Source of the DNA: Nocardia sp. MH4
GTDB lineage: Bacteria; Actinomycetota; Actinomycetes; Mycobacteriales; Mycobacteriaceae
Assembly (NCBI RefSeq): GCF_019266065.1
Contig: NZ_LPNR01000082.1
Location: forward strand, 1-56,782
Direction of reading: 5' to 3'
DNA: 56,782 bases
In this document: positions 48,781 to 56,782 of the stretch, piece after piece
Layout: each line of letters begins with the position of its first letter
How positions within the stretch are numbered: position 1 is the first letter of the stretch
Made by a program: the position numbers and the translations under genes
The notes under the pieces: generated by a model
Seen by the model: only the letters and a program-made list of their open reading frames with translations
What the model was told of the DNA's origin: nothing
The model's database searches: none

Positions 48781-51700
48781 TCATCCTTCGTCCGGACGGG
48801 GCGCAAGGCCAGGGCAGCCGGAGCGATATTCCAGGTCGGGGGAAACCCAATCCGCCCACTGCTGCCGACTCATCTCGAAAGTCAGTTTGTCGCACAGCAG
48901 GTCCGCCCAGGTGGTGGGACCGGGCCAAGTCCACAGGGCCGAGTTGTTGCCGAAGTCCTGACTCCTGGTGAGGACGCCCGAACCGTCCGCGTAGAGCCAG
49001 ACGCTCTCGATCCAGCCCGGTGACCCGTGCAAGGGTTCGCCGAGGGGGTGGCCGTCGCCGAGGTCCCAGAAACGCAAGGTCTGATCACTGGAACCGGAGA
49101 CGATGTAGCGGCTGTCGGCACTGATCGCCACGCTGCGCACCATCGCGGTGTGGCCTTCCATCGCGGGGCCGAGTTGCTCGCCGGTCCGCAGGTCCCACCG
49201 GCGCAACGTGGTTTCCTCACCGGTGACGAAGCGGGAACCGTCGGGAGCCATCGCCACCGACCAGATCGACGTCGCCTGGATTTCTTTGACGAGCGCTCCG
49301 GTGCGCAGATCCCACAGGCGGACCGAATCGGGGCTGTGCGTCAGCAGGCGAGTGCCGGTGGCGTCGAACTCGAGGCTGCTGAGGTCTGAGGTGTGGCCGG
49401 TCATCGGTTCGCCGATCGTGGCGCCGGTCTCGGTGTTCCACAGGCGTACGGTCCGGCCGTCGGTGCCGGCGAGAAGGCGACCGTCCGAGCTGAGTACGAC
49501 CCCATCGGCATCGGGCAGCCCTTCGAACGGGCCGCCGACGGCGGCCGCGGTCTCGGTGTCCCACAACTGGAGGACGTTGGCCAGCGTGACAGTGGCCAGA
49601 CGCGCACCGCCGGCATCGAATTCCAGCGCACTGACCGGCTCCGCGAAACCGGTCAGCGGGCGACCGATTCGCGCACCGGTCGCGGTGTCGTAGAAGGTGA
49701 CGGTCTTGTCCGGCCCGGCGACCGCGACCAGACGGCCGTCTCCACTGAGCGCGGCGCGGGCGCCGGAGCCGTCGGGGAAGTCCACCAGAGCGAGACTGCC
49801 GCCGGTCTGCGTGTCCGTCAGCCAGACCGTGGCGGTCCCCTCTTCCATCTTCACGAACCGCCGACCGTCCCTCTCGAACGCCAGCACGGGACCGAAACCC
49901 GGCTTGGGGGATCCCGCTGCCTGCTGCCAGGGAGCGCCGAGCGACCCGGAACCAGGGGTGCCGACGTTCCACACGCGCATCGTTCCGTCCCACGCCGTGG
50001 AGGCCAGGCGCCGGCCATCAGGACTGAAGGCCACACCCATGACCATCCCCGCATGGCCGGTCAGCGGCTGCCCTTCGGCACGCCCGGAGCCGACGTCCCA
50101 CAGCCGGACCGTGTTGTCGGACGACCCGGATGCCAACGTGCTGCTGTCCGGACTGAACGCGACGGATTGGACCGCATTGACGAGCACCTCGTTCCCGACC
50201 AGCGGTGTGCCGACAGGCTGACGTGTCCGCGCATCCCAGAGCAGCAGCGCCGTACCGAATTCGGGCGCCACTTCCGCCGCCTTGGCCGATCCGACGCTGC
50301 CGGACGCGATGCGCCGGCCGTCGGGGCTCCACGCGACCGATTTCACCGGATAGGTGTGCCGGCGCAGGGTCTCGGGGCCGTCCCCGGGGGCGTCGACCTT
50401 CCAGATCCGCACGGTGGTGTCCTCGCCGCCCGAGACGAGGTCGCGCCCGTCCGGGCTGAATGCCACGGCGTGCACCGGTCCGTCGTGGCCGGTGAAGACC
50501 GCCGTCCGGCCGTCGGCGATATCCCACCACCGGATCGTGCCGTCCTTTCCGGAGGCTGCCATCGACCTGCCGTCCGGCGAGAAGGTGATGCTGTTCGGGG
50601 CCGTGTCGTAACCGGCCGAGGGCGTGCCTACGAGCCTGCCCGTCTCGACGTCCCAGATCCGGATCGGGCCGTCACCGGTGGCGGCGGCGATCCGCCGACC
50701 ATCCGGACTGAACGCCGCGGCGAACATCGCGCGTGATTCCGGCGACAGCGCCTCGAAGTCCCGATCGATCCGAGATCCGGTCGCCGCGTCCCAGAGCCGC
50801 ATCTCGATGCCGATGGTCAGGATTCGGTCGCCGACCGGGCTGAACGCTATGCCCATGTCCGGCTTGACCGTCCGGATGTAGTCGCCAAGCACCCCGAGGT
50901 CCTCGGGCAGGTAGAGCGGATCGTAGGGCTTGCCCGTCTGCACGATCTTGTCCACCGCCACTTCGGCATTCAGCGTCCGCAGCAACGCTCCCTCGTCGAA
51001 GTCGGGCGTGATCTGGCGCGCGGCCAGCGTCTGCTGGATCGCGCGCACGTCGTCGCGTGGTCGGGCACCGCCCAGCATCGACTCGGTGTCGGAGATCAAC
51101 CGCAGCCCGATCGCCTGGTTGCGTTGGCGCACCGCCTCCTGCTGGCGGTCGATGGCGATGAACGCGGCGACCAAGGCGAGGACGGTGAGCAGCACCAGCC
51201 CGGCGACGGCGGCGCGACGCAACCGCCGGAATCTCCGCTGTTCCCGCAGGTCCTCCCCCGCCAGTTCGTATTTCGGCTTGCCGTGGATCGGCGCCGCCAG
51301 GTCGGTGAGCTTCTCGCGGAAGAGCGCGGCGCGCGGGTCCCATGGGGCATCCTCGGTGACGTCGACGTAGAGGGGCTCGGTGGGCAGTGACCCCGGCTGG
51401 GTCAGGACCGGTAGCGCCACGGTCGAGCGCGCGGGGTCGAAGCGGTGGGTGTCGCGGTCCCACTTCACCTGTCCGCCGGCGACGACGAACAGCAGCTGAT
51501 CCGGTCCGCGGGTGCGCAGCCAGTAGCCGATCTCGCGGTCGACCCACTCCGACGCGGCCGAATGCGGGGACAGCACGACGATGCAGTAGCGGGCCTGGTC
51601 CATCGCCTCGGCGACCTTGCCCCACAGATCGGGACTGGCGGTCAGGTCGGTCGCGTCGCGGAATACGCGCAGGGCGTGCAGGCGGCCCACGCGGCGGCCG

Positions 51701-51834
51701 ATGCGGTGCAGACCGCGCTGGATGCCGGCGGCGATCGCGCGGTCGGCGTGCGAATAGGACAGGAAGGCGTCGTAGGCCGGAGGCGGCGCCGGACTCGGCG
51801 GCGGATCCGCCGCGATCATCGTCTGCTCGGCCAT
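48781..51834 (-). CDS. TIR-TM-WD40 repeat protein
   Basis: A 1017-residue protein starting at ATG 51834 (behind GGGAGTGAGG; a TTG 15 bases upstream is an alternative). Residues 21-160: TIR domain, opening YDAFLSYSHADR, with SAASEWVDREIGYWL at about 92-106; Glu101 matches the catalytic Glu of NAD-cleaving TIRs such as SARM1 (DWVHKEI). Residues 209-228: a TM helix (VAGLVLLTVLALVAAFIA). From about 310: roughly 15 WD40-like repeats (FSPDGRRIAAATGDGPIRIWD, split here to illustrate), ending in RSGCPGLAPRPDEG; two beta-propellers are likely. Membrane tethering places TIR inside the cell. It could sense a cue and deplete NAD+, as in TIR-based defence, but signalling is equally possible. It is beside tRNA-Lys. 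Confidence 0.92.
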   Translation of the reverse strand: MAEQTMIAADPPPSPAPPPAYDAFLSYSHADRAIAAGIQRGLHRIGRRVGRLHALRVFRDATDLTASPDLWGKVAEAMDQARYCIVVLSPHSAASEWVDREIGYWLRTRGPDQLLFVVAGGQVKWDRDTHRFDPARSTVALPVLTQPGSLPTEPLYVDVTEDAPWDPRAALFREKLTDLAAPIHGKPKYELAGEDLREQRRFRRLRRAAVAGLVLLTVLALVAAFIAIDRQQEAVRQRNQAIGLRLISDTESMLGGARPRDDVRAIQQTLAARQITPDFDEGALLRTLNAEVAVDKIVQTGKPYDPLYLPEDLGVLGDYIRTVKPDMGIAFSPVGDRILTIGIEMRLWDAATGSRIDRDFEALSPESRAMFAAAFSPDGRRIAAATGDGPIRIWDVETGRLVGTPSAGYDTAPNSITFSPDGRSMAASGKDGTIRWWDIADGRTAVFTGHDGPVHAVAFSPDGRDLVSGGEDTTVRIWKVDAPGDGPETLRRHTYPVKSVAWSPDGRRIASGSVGSAKAAEVAPEFGTALLLWDARTRQPVGTPLVGNEVLVNAVQSVAFSPDSSTLASGSSDNTVRLWDVGSGRAEGQPLTGHAGMVMGVAFSPDGRRLASTAWDGTMRVWNVGTPGSGSLGAPWQQAAGSPKPGFGPVLAFERDGRRFVKMEEGTATVWLTDTQTGGSLALVDFPDGSGARAALSGDGRLVAVAGPDKTVTFYDTATGARIGRPLTGFAEPVSALEFDAGGARLATVTLANVLQLWDTETAAAVGGPFEGLPDADGVVLSSDGRLLAGTDGRTVRLWNTETGATIGEPMTGHTSDLSSLEFDATGTRLLTHSPDSVRLWDLRTGALVKEIQATSIWSVAMAPDGSRFVTGEETTLRRWDLRTGEQLGPAMEGHTAMVRSVAISADSRYIVSGSSDQTLRFWDLGDGHPLGEPLHGSPGWIESVWLYADGSGVLTRSQDFGNNSALWTWPGPTTWADLLCDKLTFEMSRQQWADWVSPDLEYRSGCPGLAPRPDEG

Positions 51835-52094
51835 CGTCCTCACTCCCAACGCCCTTGGCTCGTTTTCTCCACGGTCCGACTTCGGCGGGCGCGGGGCACG
51901 CGTACCCGGCTACTCGGGTTCGGCGGCGGCCGACTCCCACGGGCCGCATGGCCAACGTCACGTGGCGACGCGCCAGACGCAGACGCCGCCGAAACCCCCG
52001 GTTCCGCCATCTCGGTCCCCTACCCTGAGCCCGACCCGGGCACTACCGGGCCGAGCACGCGCAGCGTGCGACTACCTCGACACAGGCGGAGCCG

Positions 52095-52694
52095 ATGACT
52101 TCCTTCGATGACCTGCTCTCCCAAGTACCGATCGCCCAGATCGCCGACCAGCTCGGCGTCGACCAGGCGACCGCGACCAACGCCGTCCAGGCCGCGCTGC
52201 CGACGCTGCTCGGCGGGCTGCAGGCCAACGCGGCCGAACCGCAGGGCGCGGCGTCGCTGCTGGGCGCGCTCGACAACCACGGCGGGCTCGTCGAGGGCGA
52301 GGGCGCCGTCGATCTGCAGCAGGTGGACGTCGCCGACGGCGAGAAGATCGTCGACAACGTCTTCGGCGACGAGAAGAACACCGTCATCAGCGCCCTCGGC
52401 GGCACCGGCGGGACCGGCGGCAACGACCTGATCGGCAAGCTGCTGCCGATCCTGGCGCCGATCGTGCTGGCCTATGTCGCCAAGCAGCTCACCGGCGGTG
52501 GCGGCGCGGCCGCGCCCGCGCCCGCGCCGCAGCCGCAGGCCTCCGGCGGCGGCCTCGGCGATCTGCTCGGCGGGCTGATCGGTGGCAGCACCAGCAGCGG
52601 CGGGCTCGGCGGCGTGATCGGCGAGGCGCTGGCGAAGAACGCGGGCGGCGGTCTGGGCAGCATTCTCGGCGGCCTGCTCGGCGGCAAGCGCTGA
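52095..52694 (+). CDS. DUF937 (YidB-like) protein
   Basis: A 199-residue protein. Residues 1-140 match the DUF937 pattern, opening MTSFDDLLSQVPIAQIADQL with LGVDQATATNAVQAALPTLLGG, and later NDLIGKLLPILAPIVLAYVA. A Pro/Ala-Gln linker and a Gly/Leu-rich C-terminal region (LGDLLGGLIGG; LGSILGGLLGGKR) follow. Function unknown. It is divergent from the TIR-WD40 gene with 260 bp between, where no further gene is visible, and is followed by a strong terminator. Confidence 0.85.
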   Translation: MTSFDDLLSQVPIAQIADQLGVDQATATNAVQAALPTLLGGLQANAAEPQGAASLLGALDNHGGLVEGEGAVDLQQVDVADGEKIVDNVFGDEKNTVISALGGTGGTGGNDLIGKLLPILAPIVLAYVAKQLTGGGGAAAPAPAPQPQASGGGLGDLLGGLIGGSTSSGGLGGVIGEALAKNAGGGLGSILGGLLGGKR

Positions 52695-52723
52695 GAGGTT
52701 TCCCACCGGGAGCTAACACCGTG

Positions 52724-52757
52724 CGGCCCGCAGCGATAGTCCCTACGCTGCGGGCCG
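52724..52757. terminator. Hairpin, 12-bp perfect stem extended by three pairs
   Basis: CGGCCCGCAGCG at 52724-52735 pairs with 52746-52757; the inner TAG/CTA add three pairs with one bulged A. It ends the DUF937 gene. Confidence 0.85.
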
Positions 52758-52856
52758 AACACCTAGACTCGTCAGCACGACGAGACGGCGTCGGACGAGG
52801 TTGTGGCGTTGCTCAAACTCGGCAGAATTCCGCTCAGTTGCGTTTCGCATCACACC

Positions 52857-52868
52857 TACGGTGCCGTA
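52857..52868. promoter_or_regulatory. Inverted repeat TACGG-tg-CCGTA before desA
   Basis: A perfect 5-bp inverted repeat with a 2-nt spacer, 56 bp before the desaturase start, extended at the edges (ACCTACGG, CCGTAAGGT). In mycobacteria the desA genes are repressed by the TetR-type MadR; I do not recall its operator exactly, so a match needs checking. Confidence 0.45.
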
Positions 52869-52923
52869 AGGTATGGCCGCATCGCGACGTTCGACCGTAA
52901 GCACGACAGCGAAGGGTTTTTAC

Positions 52924-53880
52924 ATGGCAAGGGATCTGACTCAACTCGAACTGCTCACAGAGTTGGAGCCGGTTGCCGAAGAAAACGTCAACCGGCACCT
53001 GTCGCTGGCCAAGGAATGGCATCCCCACGACTACGTCCCGTGGGATGAGGGCCGCAACTTCGCCGCCATGGGCGGCGTCGATTGGGATCCGGAGCAGTCC
53101 AAGCTCAACGAGGTCGCCAAGGCGGCCATGATCACCAACCTGCTCACCGAGGACAATCTGCCGTCCTACCACCGTGAGATCGCCGAGAACTTCTCCCAGG
53201 ACGGCGCCTGGGGCACCTGGGTCGGTCGCTGGACCGCCGAGGAGAACCGGCACGGCATCGTGATGCGCGACTACCTGGTGGTCACCCGCGGTGTGGACCC
53301 GGTCGCCCTCGAGAACGCCCGCATGATCCACATGACCAACGGATTCGCCTCCCCCACCGAGGTCGACGCCGGCTTCCTGCACTCGGTCGCCTACGTGACG
53401 TTCCAGGAGCTGGCCACTCGCGTGAGCCACCGCAACACCGGCAAGGTCTGTGACGACCCGATCGCCGACCGCATGCTGCAGCGCGTCGCCGCCGACGAGA
53501 ACCTGCACATGATCTTCTATCGCAACCTGTGCGGCGCGGCGCTGGACCTGAGCCCCGACCAGGCGATCGAGGCCATCTCCCTGATCGTGGAGAACTTCCA
53601 GATGCCCGGCGCGGGCATGCCGAACTTCCGTCGCAACGGCGTGCTGATGGCCAAGCACGGCATCTACGACCTGCGTCAGCACCTCGAAGAGGTCGTGCAG
53701 CCGGTGCTCAAGAAGTGGAACATCTTCGAGCGGACCGACTTCACCGCGCGCGGTGAGGCCACCCGTGAGCGGCTCGCCGCCTTCCTCGACAAGCTGGGCC
53801 AGGATGTGCTCAAGTTCGAGGAGCAGCGCGACAAGATGCTGGCCCGCGAGGCCAAGAAGCTCGAGCTGGCGCGCGTCTAG
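52924..53880 (+). CDS. desA1: Acyl-ACP desaturase, DesA-family (soluble di-iron)
   Basis: A 318-residue soluble desaturase. It resembles M. tuberculosis DesA1: LELLTELEPVAEENVNRHLS, PHDYVPWDEGRNFAAMGG, VTEDNLPSYHREIAE with LL in place of LV, RWTAEENRHGIVMRDYLVVTR (first ExxH) and VAADENLHMIFYRN (second ExxH), which form the di-iron site. The enzyme puts double bonds into acyl-ACP chains used for mycolic or other long-chain lipids. I start at ATG 52924 behind GAAGGG; a longer frame adds 17 residues unlike the family. In mycobacteria a desA gene, a dus gene and an LCP gene are neighbours; the same order is seen here with one insertion. Confidence 0.92.
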   Translation: MARDLTQLELLTELEPVAEENVNRHLSLAKEWHPHDYVPWDEGRNFAAMGGVDWDPEQSKLNEVAKAAMITNLLTEDNLPSYHREIAENFSQDGAWGTWVGRWTAEENRHGIVMRDYLVVTRGVDPVALENARMIHMTNGFASPTEVDAGFLHSVAYVTFQELATRVSHRNTGKVCDDPIADRMLQRVAADENLHMIFYRNLCGAALDLSPDQAIEAISLIVENFQMPGAGMPNFRRNGVLMAKHGIYDLRQHLEEVVQPVLKKWNIFERTDFTARGEATRERLAAFLDKLGQDVLKFEEQRDKMLAREAKKLELARV

Positions 53881-53892
53881 CCGACAACCACA

Positions 53893-53926
53893 CAGCGCCG
53901 CCCTCCGTGTTCGGAGGGCGGCGCTG
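53893..53926. terminator. Bidirectional hairpin, 15-bp perfect stem
   Basis: CAGCGCCGCCCTCCG at 53893-53907 pairs with 53912-53926 around TGTT, and flanking CGACAA/TTGTCG can add more pairs. It lies between the converging desaturase and Mce-associated-like genes. Confidence 0.9.
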
Positions 53927-53941
53927 TTGTCGTCGGTGGGG

Positions 53942-54532
53942 CTACTTGGTCGGCAGGGCGCCGTCGGTGCTGCCGACGTCGGTGATCTTCCAGTCCTTGC
54001 CGGCGTCGACGGTGATGTTGTAGGTGACGGTGTTGCGCAGGCCGTCGGGATTCTGGGCGTTGGTGGTGCTGACGTCGACGAACGCGGCCACCTTGTAGAC
54101 CTCGCCCTCGTGCGACATCACCTTGGCGGTGATCGGCGTCGCGCTGGAGGTCCACTTCAGCGGGACGATGATCTGCTCCAGTTTGTCGCCGGTCGCCTCG
54201 AACTTGCTGGACAGCTCCGGCGAGGTGCCCGCCTTCAGTTTGGCCACCCAGGCGTTGACGTCCTGATAGTTCAGCGTCGCCGAGCCGACGGCATAGTCGA
54301 GCGCGATCTGCTCGGCCTTCGCGTCGTCGGCGTTCTGGGCCTCGATATCGGAGAGCTCGGAGCGCGCCGAGCCGAGCAGCACGCCGAGCACGATCGCGAT
54401 GATCGCGAGGACGGCGATGACAGCGCCGCCGATCAGCGACGAGATCTGCACGGCGACCGTCCCCTTGTCCGGCCGCGCGGGCGCGGCGGCGGGCTCGGTC
54501 GGGTCGGTGGCGTCGTCAGCGGGTTCGGCCAT
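53942..54532 (-). CDS. Single-TM Mce-associated-like membrane protein
   Basis: A 196-residue protein: a disordered acidic N-terminus (MAEPADDATDPTEPAAAPAR), a TM helix at about 32-53 (ISSLIGGAVIAVLAIIAIVLGVLL, shortened), and an extracytoplasmic domain. The layout (short cytoplasmic tail, TM, NTF2-like domain with ALDYAVGSATLNYQDVNAW and VKVAAFVDVSTTN-like strands) is that of actinobacterial Mce-associated (Mas) proteins, but no mce genes are present. It might stabilise a transporter elsewhere. Function unknown. Confidence 0.8.
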   Translation of the reverse strand: MAEPADDATDPTEPAAAPARPDKGTVAVQISSLIGGAVIAVLAIIAIVLGVLLGSARSELSDIEAQNADDAKAEQIALDYAVGSATLNYQDVNAWVAKLKAGTSPELSSKFEATGDKLEQIIVPLKWTSSATPITAKVMSHEGEVYKVAAFVDVSTTNAQNPDGLRNTVTYNITVDAGKDWKITDVGSTDGALPTK

Positions 54533-54953
54533 GGGTGGTTTCTCCGATTACGTGGGGACAGCGCACCGCCGGAGGCGACGGTGCCAGCAGTCACAGGTTA
54601 CTGAGCCGTAGCGCGCGCAGCGATCGGCCACGGCCGAACGCTGTCGTGTTGCTCACACCCGACCGCTCGCGAGGGCGGTCATGATGCTGTAACCACACGA
54701 AACAGGTAGTGGGCGATATCGATCACACTCGCGCCGCTCAGCCCCCGAAGTGCTGCGGTCAGCCCGCGACGCCGGTCAGCGGGCCGAACAGATCGCCCCG
54801 CAGCGCCGGCCCCTCGGGCAGCGTGGCGGGCGGAACGCAGAAGGCGTGCCCGGCCGGGGCCGGGCGCGTCGCGGTGCTCGGTTCGGGTGCTCGTTCTCGC
54901 TGTGATCGGCCGCACCAGGGCTTTTTTCGGTCGCGACCTCGGGTGATGAGACA
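54533..54953. other. 421-bp intergenic region before dusB
   Basis: No convincing gene: small ORFs on both strands lack family resemblance. It contains hairpins at about 54661-54680 (GACCGC/GCGGTC) and 54848-54865 (GCCCGGCC/GGCCGGGC) and a T6 run at 54922-54927. It must contain promoters for the two divergent genes. Confidence 0.55.
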
Positions 54954-54955
54954 AT
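54950..54955 (+). promoter_or_regulatory. Possible -10 (GACAAT) of a leaderless dusB transcript
   Basis: GACAAT overlaps the first ATG (54954) and lies 7 nt before an in-frame GTG at 54963. If it is a real -10, translation starts at that GTG, and the ATG is upstream of the RNA. Confidence 0.3.
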
Positions 54956-56117
54956 GGCCAGCGTGACTACGACGATGCCCCAGGTGACGACGCCGCTGCG
55001 GATCGGGCCCTACCCGGTCGATCCGCCCGTGGTGCTCGCCCCGATGGCGGGCATCACCAACCGCGCGTTCCGCACCTTGTGCCGAGAGTTCGGCAGCGCG
55101 ACGTCTATCTACGTCTGCGAGATGATCACCGCCCGCGCGGTGGTCGAGCGCAACGAGAAGACGCTGCACATGATGTCGTTCGACGACGACGAGAACCCGC
55201 GCTCGATGCAGCTCTACGGCGTCGATCCGAAGACGCTCGGCGAGGCGGTGCGGATCATCGTCGGCGAGGGCTGGGCCGATCACATCGACCTCAACCTGGG
55301 CTGCCCGGTGCGCAAGGTGACCCGGCTCGGCGGCGGCTCGGCGCTGCCGTACAAGCGCAGGCTCTTCGCCAATATCGTCAAGGAGATGGTCGCCGCGGCC
55401 GAACCCGCAGGCGTGCCGGTGACCTTCAAGTTCCGCATCGGCATCGACGACGACCACCTCACCTACCTCGACACCGGCCGCATCGCCGAGGCCGAGGGCG
55501 CGGCCGCCGTCGCCCTGCATGCCCGCACCGCGGCCCAGCTGTACTCCGGCGCGGCCGACTGGTCGGCCATCGCGCGGCTCAAGGAAGCCGTCACCACCAT
55601 CCCCGTGCTCGGCAACGGCGACATCTTCTCCGCCGACGACGCCCTGCGGATGATGACCGAGACCGGCTGCGACGGCGTCGTCGTCGGCCGCGGCTGCCTC
55701 GGCCGCCCGTGGCTGTTCGCCGAACTCAGCGCCGCGCTGCGCGGCGAGCCGATCCCCGACGGCCCGACCCTGGGCCGCGTCGGCGAGATCCTGATCCGCC
55801 ACGCGACCCTGCTCACCGCCCACGACGGCGAGGACAAGGCGATGCGCGACATCCGCAAGCACATGGCCTGGTATCTGATGGGCTTCCCGGTCGGCTCGCA
55901 GCTGCGCCGCAGCTTCGCCACCGTGTCCCGGCTCGCTCAGCTCGAGGACCTCGTCGCCCAGCTCGACCCCGCGGTCCCCTTCCCCACCGACGCCCTCGGC
56001 CCCCGCGGCCGTCAGGGCTCCCCGCAGACCAAAGTCGCCCTCCCCGACGGCTGGCTCGACGACCCCGAGGACGACACCGTCCCCGCCGCGGCCGACGTGA
56101 TGCACAGCGGCGGCTGA
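54954..56117 (+). CDS. dusB: tRNA-dihydrouridine synthase, DusB-type
   Basis: A 387-residue FMN-dependent enzyme that reduces specific uridines in tRNA D-loops with NADPH. Segments: PPVVLAPMAGITNRAFRTLC (FMN phosphate region), the catalytic-Cys motif DLNLGCPVRKVTRLGGGSAL, FKFRIGIDDDH, VALHARTAAQLYSGAADW, VLGNGDIFSADDAL and GRGCLGRPWLF. The C-terminal helical domain is complete. The start is ATG 54954; GTG 54963 is the alternative if the transcript is leaderless. In mycobacteria dus is next to desA and an LCP gene; the LCP gene follows here at 56312. Confidence 0.95.
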   Translation: MASVTTTMPQVTTPLRIGPYPVDPPVVLAPMAGITNRAFRTLCREFGSATSIYVCEMITARAVVERNEKTLHMMSFDDDENPRSMQLYGVDPKTLGEAVRIIVGEGWADHIDLNLGCPVRKVTRLGGGSALPYKRRLFANIVKEMVAAAEPAGVPVTFKFRIGIDDDHLTYLDTGRIAEAEGAAAVALHARTAAQLYSGAADWSAIARLKEAVTTIPVLGNGDIFSADDALRMMTETGCDGVVVGRGCLGRPWLFAELSAALRGEPIPDGPTLGRVGEILIRHATLLTAHDGEDKAMRDIRKHMAWYLMGFPVGSQLRRSFATVSRLAQLEDLVAQLDPAVPFPTDALGPRGRQGSPQTKVALPDGWLDDPEDDTVPAAADVMHSGG

Positions 56118-56311
56118 TTTCTCCCCTGCCGACCTTCCGCTTTCCCCGCCGGTCAGAGCGTCGCAACGAGATCGTCAGCGAATCTGTTGTGCACAGGAGT
56201 GGCCACTCGTGGCGGAATCGTTATCATTGCGGACATCGTTCGGCTGCGGTTCGACTCGGAGCCGGGACGATGACGCGCATGCTGCGGCAGCTAGAGAAGT
56301 GAGGTTCGTTG

Positions 56312-56782
56312 GTGGGTGACGATCGGCGTGGGCGAACGCCCCGGCCCGGAAGTCGCGCCCCCTGGGAGCGCTATCCGACGGCCGAACCCACCGAGCAGCC
56401 GGAGCCGGGCGCGCGACGTTCCCGGCACGCGGACGCGACCCAGGACCCCGGTGCGGCCCCACTGACGGTGCAGGACCTCGTCGACCGGGTCGACAGCGAA
56501 CGAACCCGGCGCGGCAGGCGCAACGCCGCCCCCGAGGCCGAGGGTTCGCGTGCGGGCCGCCGCGCTCGCGAGCAGGCGCCCCGGCCCACCCAGCGCCCCG
56601 ATCTATCCCCGCGCGCCGACAGCTCGCCCGTCGTCGACGACATCGTGGGCGCCCCCCATCGCGCCGAATCCCCCGCCGACCGCACCGCCACCACCGCACT
56701 GCCCGCCCAGACCCCCGAGGCGGGCCGCGCACCGCGCAAGCCGACCCCGCCCCGCCGGACCCACGATCCGATCGGCGACCCG
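56312..56782 (+). CDS. N-terminal part of a LytR-CpsA-Psr (LCP) protein (partial)
   Basis: The frame runs to the right edge, giving 157 residues. They are a Pro/Arg-rich, disordered cytoplasmic tail, opening MGDDRRGRTPRPGSRAPWER with LTVQDLVDRVDSERTRRGRR near residue 50. I recall this opening from actinobacterial LCP ligases, which attach arabinogalactan or similar polymers to peptidoglycan; the TM helix and LCP domain would follow outside the window. The position after dusB matches mycobacterial gene order. The start is GTG 56312 with GTGAGG upstream. Confidence is limited because the catalytic domain is not visible. Confidence 0.65.
   Translation, partial: MGDDRRGRTPRPGSRAPWERYPTAEPTEQPEPGARRSRHADATQDPGAAPLTVQDLVDRVDSERTRRGRRNAAPEAEGSRAGRRAREQAPRPTQRPDLSPRADSSPVVDDIVGAPHRAESPADRTATTALPAQTPEAGRAPRKPTPPRRTHDPIGDP

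Noticed and set aside
48507..51834. tRNA-Lys as integration site of an element carrying the TIR-WD40 gene
   Set aside because: I found no second copy of the tRNA 3' end and no integrase gene in the window, so an att-flanked element is not supported, though the neighbourhood remains suggestive.
54709..54966. 85-codon ORF on the plus strand upstream of dusB
   Set aside because: No ribosome-binding site, low-complexity Pro/Gly/Arg composition and overlap with dusB's start; likely chance.
1..56782. CRISPR arrays, rRNA genes, complete insertion sequences or prophage modules
   Set aside because: No regularly spaced repeats, rRNA stretches, intact transposase or phage structural genes were seen.

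Overview
The window is GC-rich chromosomal DNA with actinobacterial codon use. Mycolata-type genes (polyprenol-monophosphomannose synthase, acyl-ACP desaturase DesA, mycobactin/nocobactin-type salicylate and NRPS genes, an EspC-like type VII secretion substrate, an LCP cell-wall ligase) point to Mycobacteriales, most likely Nocardia or a close relative. No ribosomal RNA or CRISPR array is present.

Layout. 1-14.3 kb is mostly housekeeping: the end of a coiled-coil protein, an M1-type metallopeptidase, XPB-type helicase, LysE and TRIC membrane proteins, a DapC-like aminotransferase, an ECF41 (SigJ-type) sigma factor, GNAT and methyltransferase genes, HrpB helicase, a broken Rpn-family nuclease and a second LysE gene. 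14.3-18 kb has class I DAHP synthase behind a leader peptide with consecutive Tyr-Phe-Trp-Phe codons (an apparent ribosome-mediated attenuator), then NmrA-like, AhpD-like and SDR genes; the AhpD-like gene has an ECF41-type promoter. 18-25.1 kb is a siderophore locus: an ArCP-Cy-A-PCP NRPS, salicyl-AMP ligase and salicylate synthase, with IdeR/DtxR-like boxes at both promoter regions. 25.2-33.6 kb has PlsB with a HAD/PlsC fusion, a copper/DyP operon, membrane proteins and Ppm1.

33.8-37.6 kb is accessory in character: a broken TnpB, then a three-gene EspC-like/Pro-Thr-rich/membrane-protein cassette. 37.9-46.6 kb is a catabolic block: TetR, single-chain acyl-CoA carboxylase, acyl-CoA dehydrogenase, SDR, APH-type kinase, quinone oxidoreductase and a second TetR. 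Related palindromes precede the first TetR gene and the dehydrogenase. Three tRNA genes (Glu, Asp, Phe) follow, and a second identical tRNA-Asp sits at 37.7 kb. 47-51.8 kb has a butyrolactone-receptor-like TetR, about 800 bp of palindrome-bearing DNA without a convincing gene, tRNA-Lys, and a large TIR-TM-WD40 protein. 52-56.8 kb returns to core genes: DUF937, DesA desaturase, an Mce-associated-like protein, DusB and the start of an LCP protein. The desA-dus-LCP order also occurs in mycobacteria.

Functional links. DAHP synthase feeds chorismate, which salicylate synthase converts to salicylate; the ligase loads this onto the NRPS aryl carrier domain. The ECF41 factor probably controls the AhpD-like gene about 8 kb away. 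The most unusual items are the aromatic attenuator, the ECF41 promoter match, the TIR-WD40 protein beside a tRNA gene, the kinase/dehydrogenase operon that resembles 4-hydroxyacid catabolism, and the EspC-like cassette.
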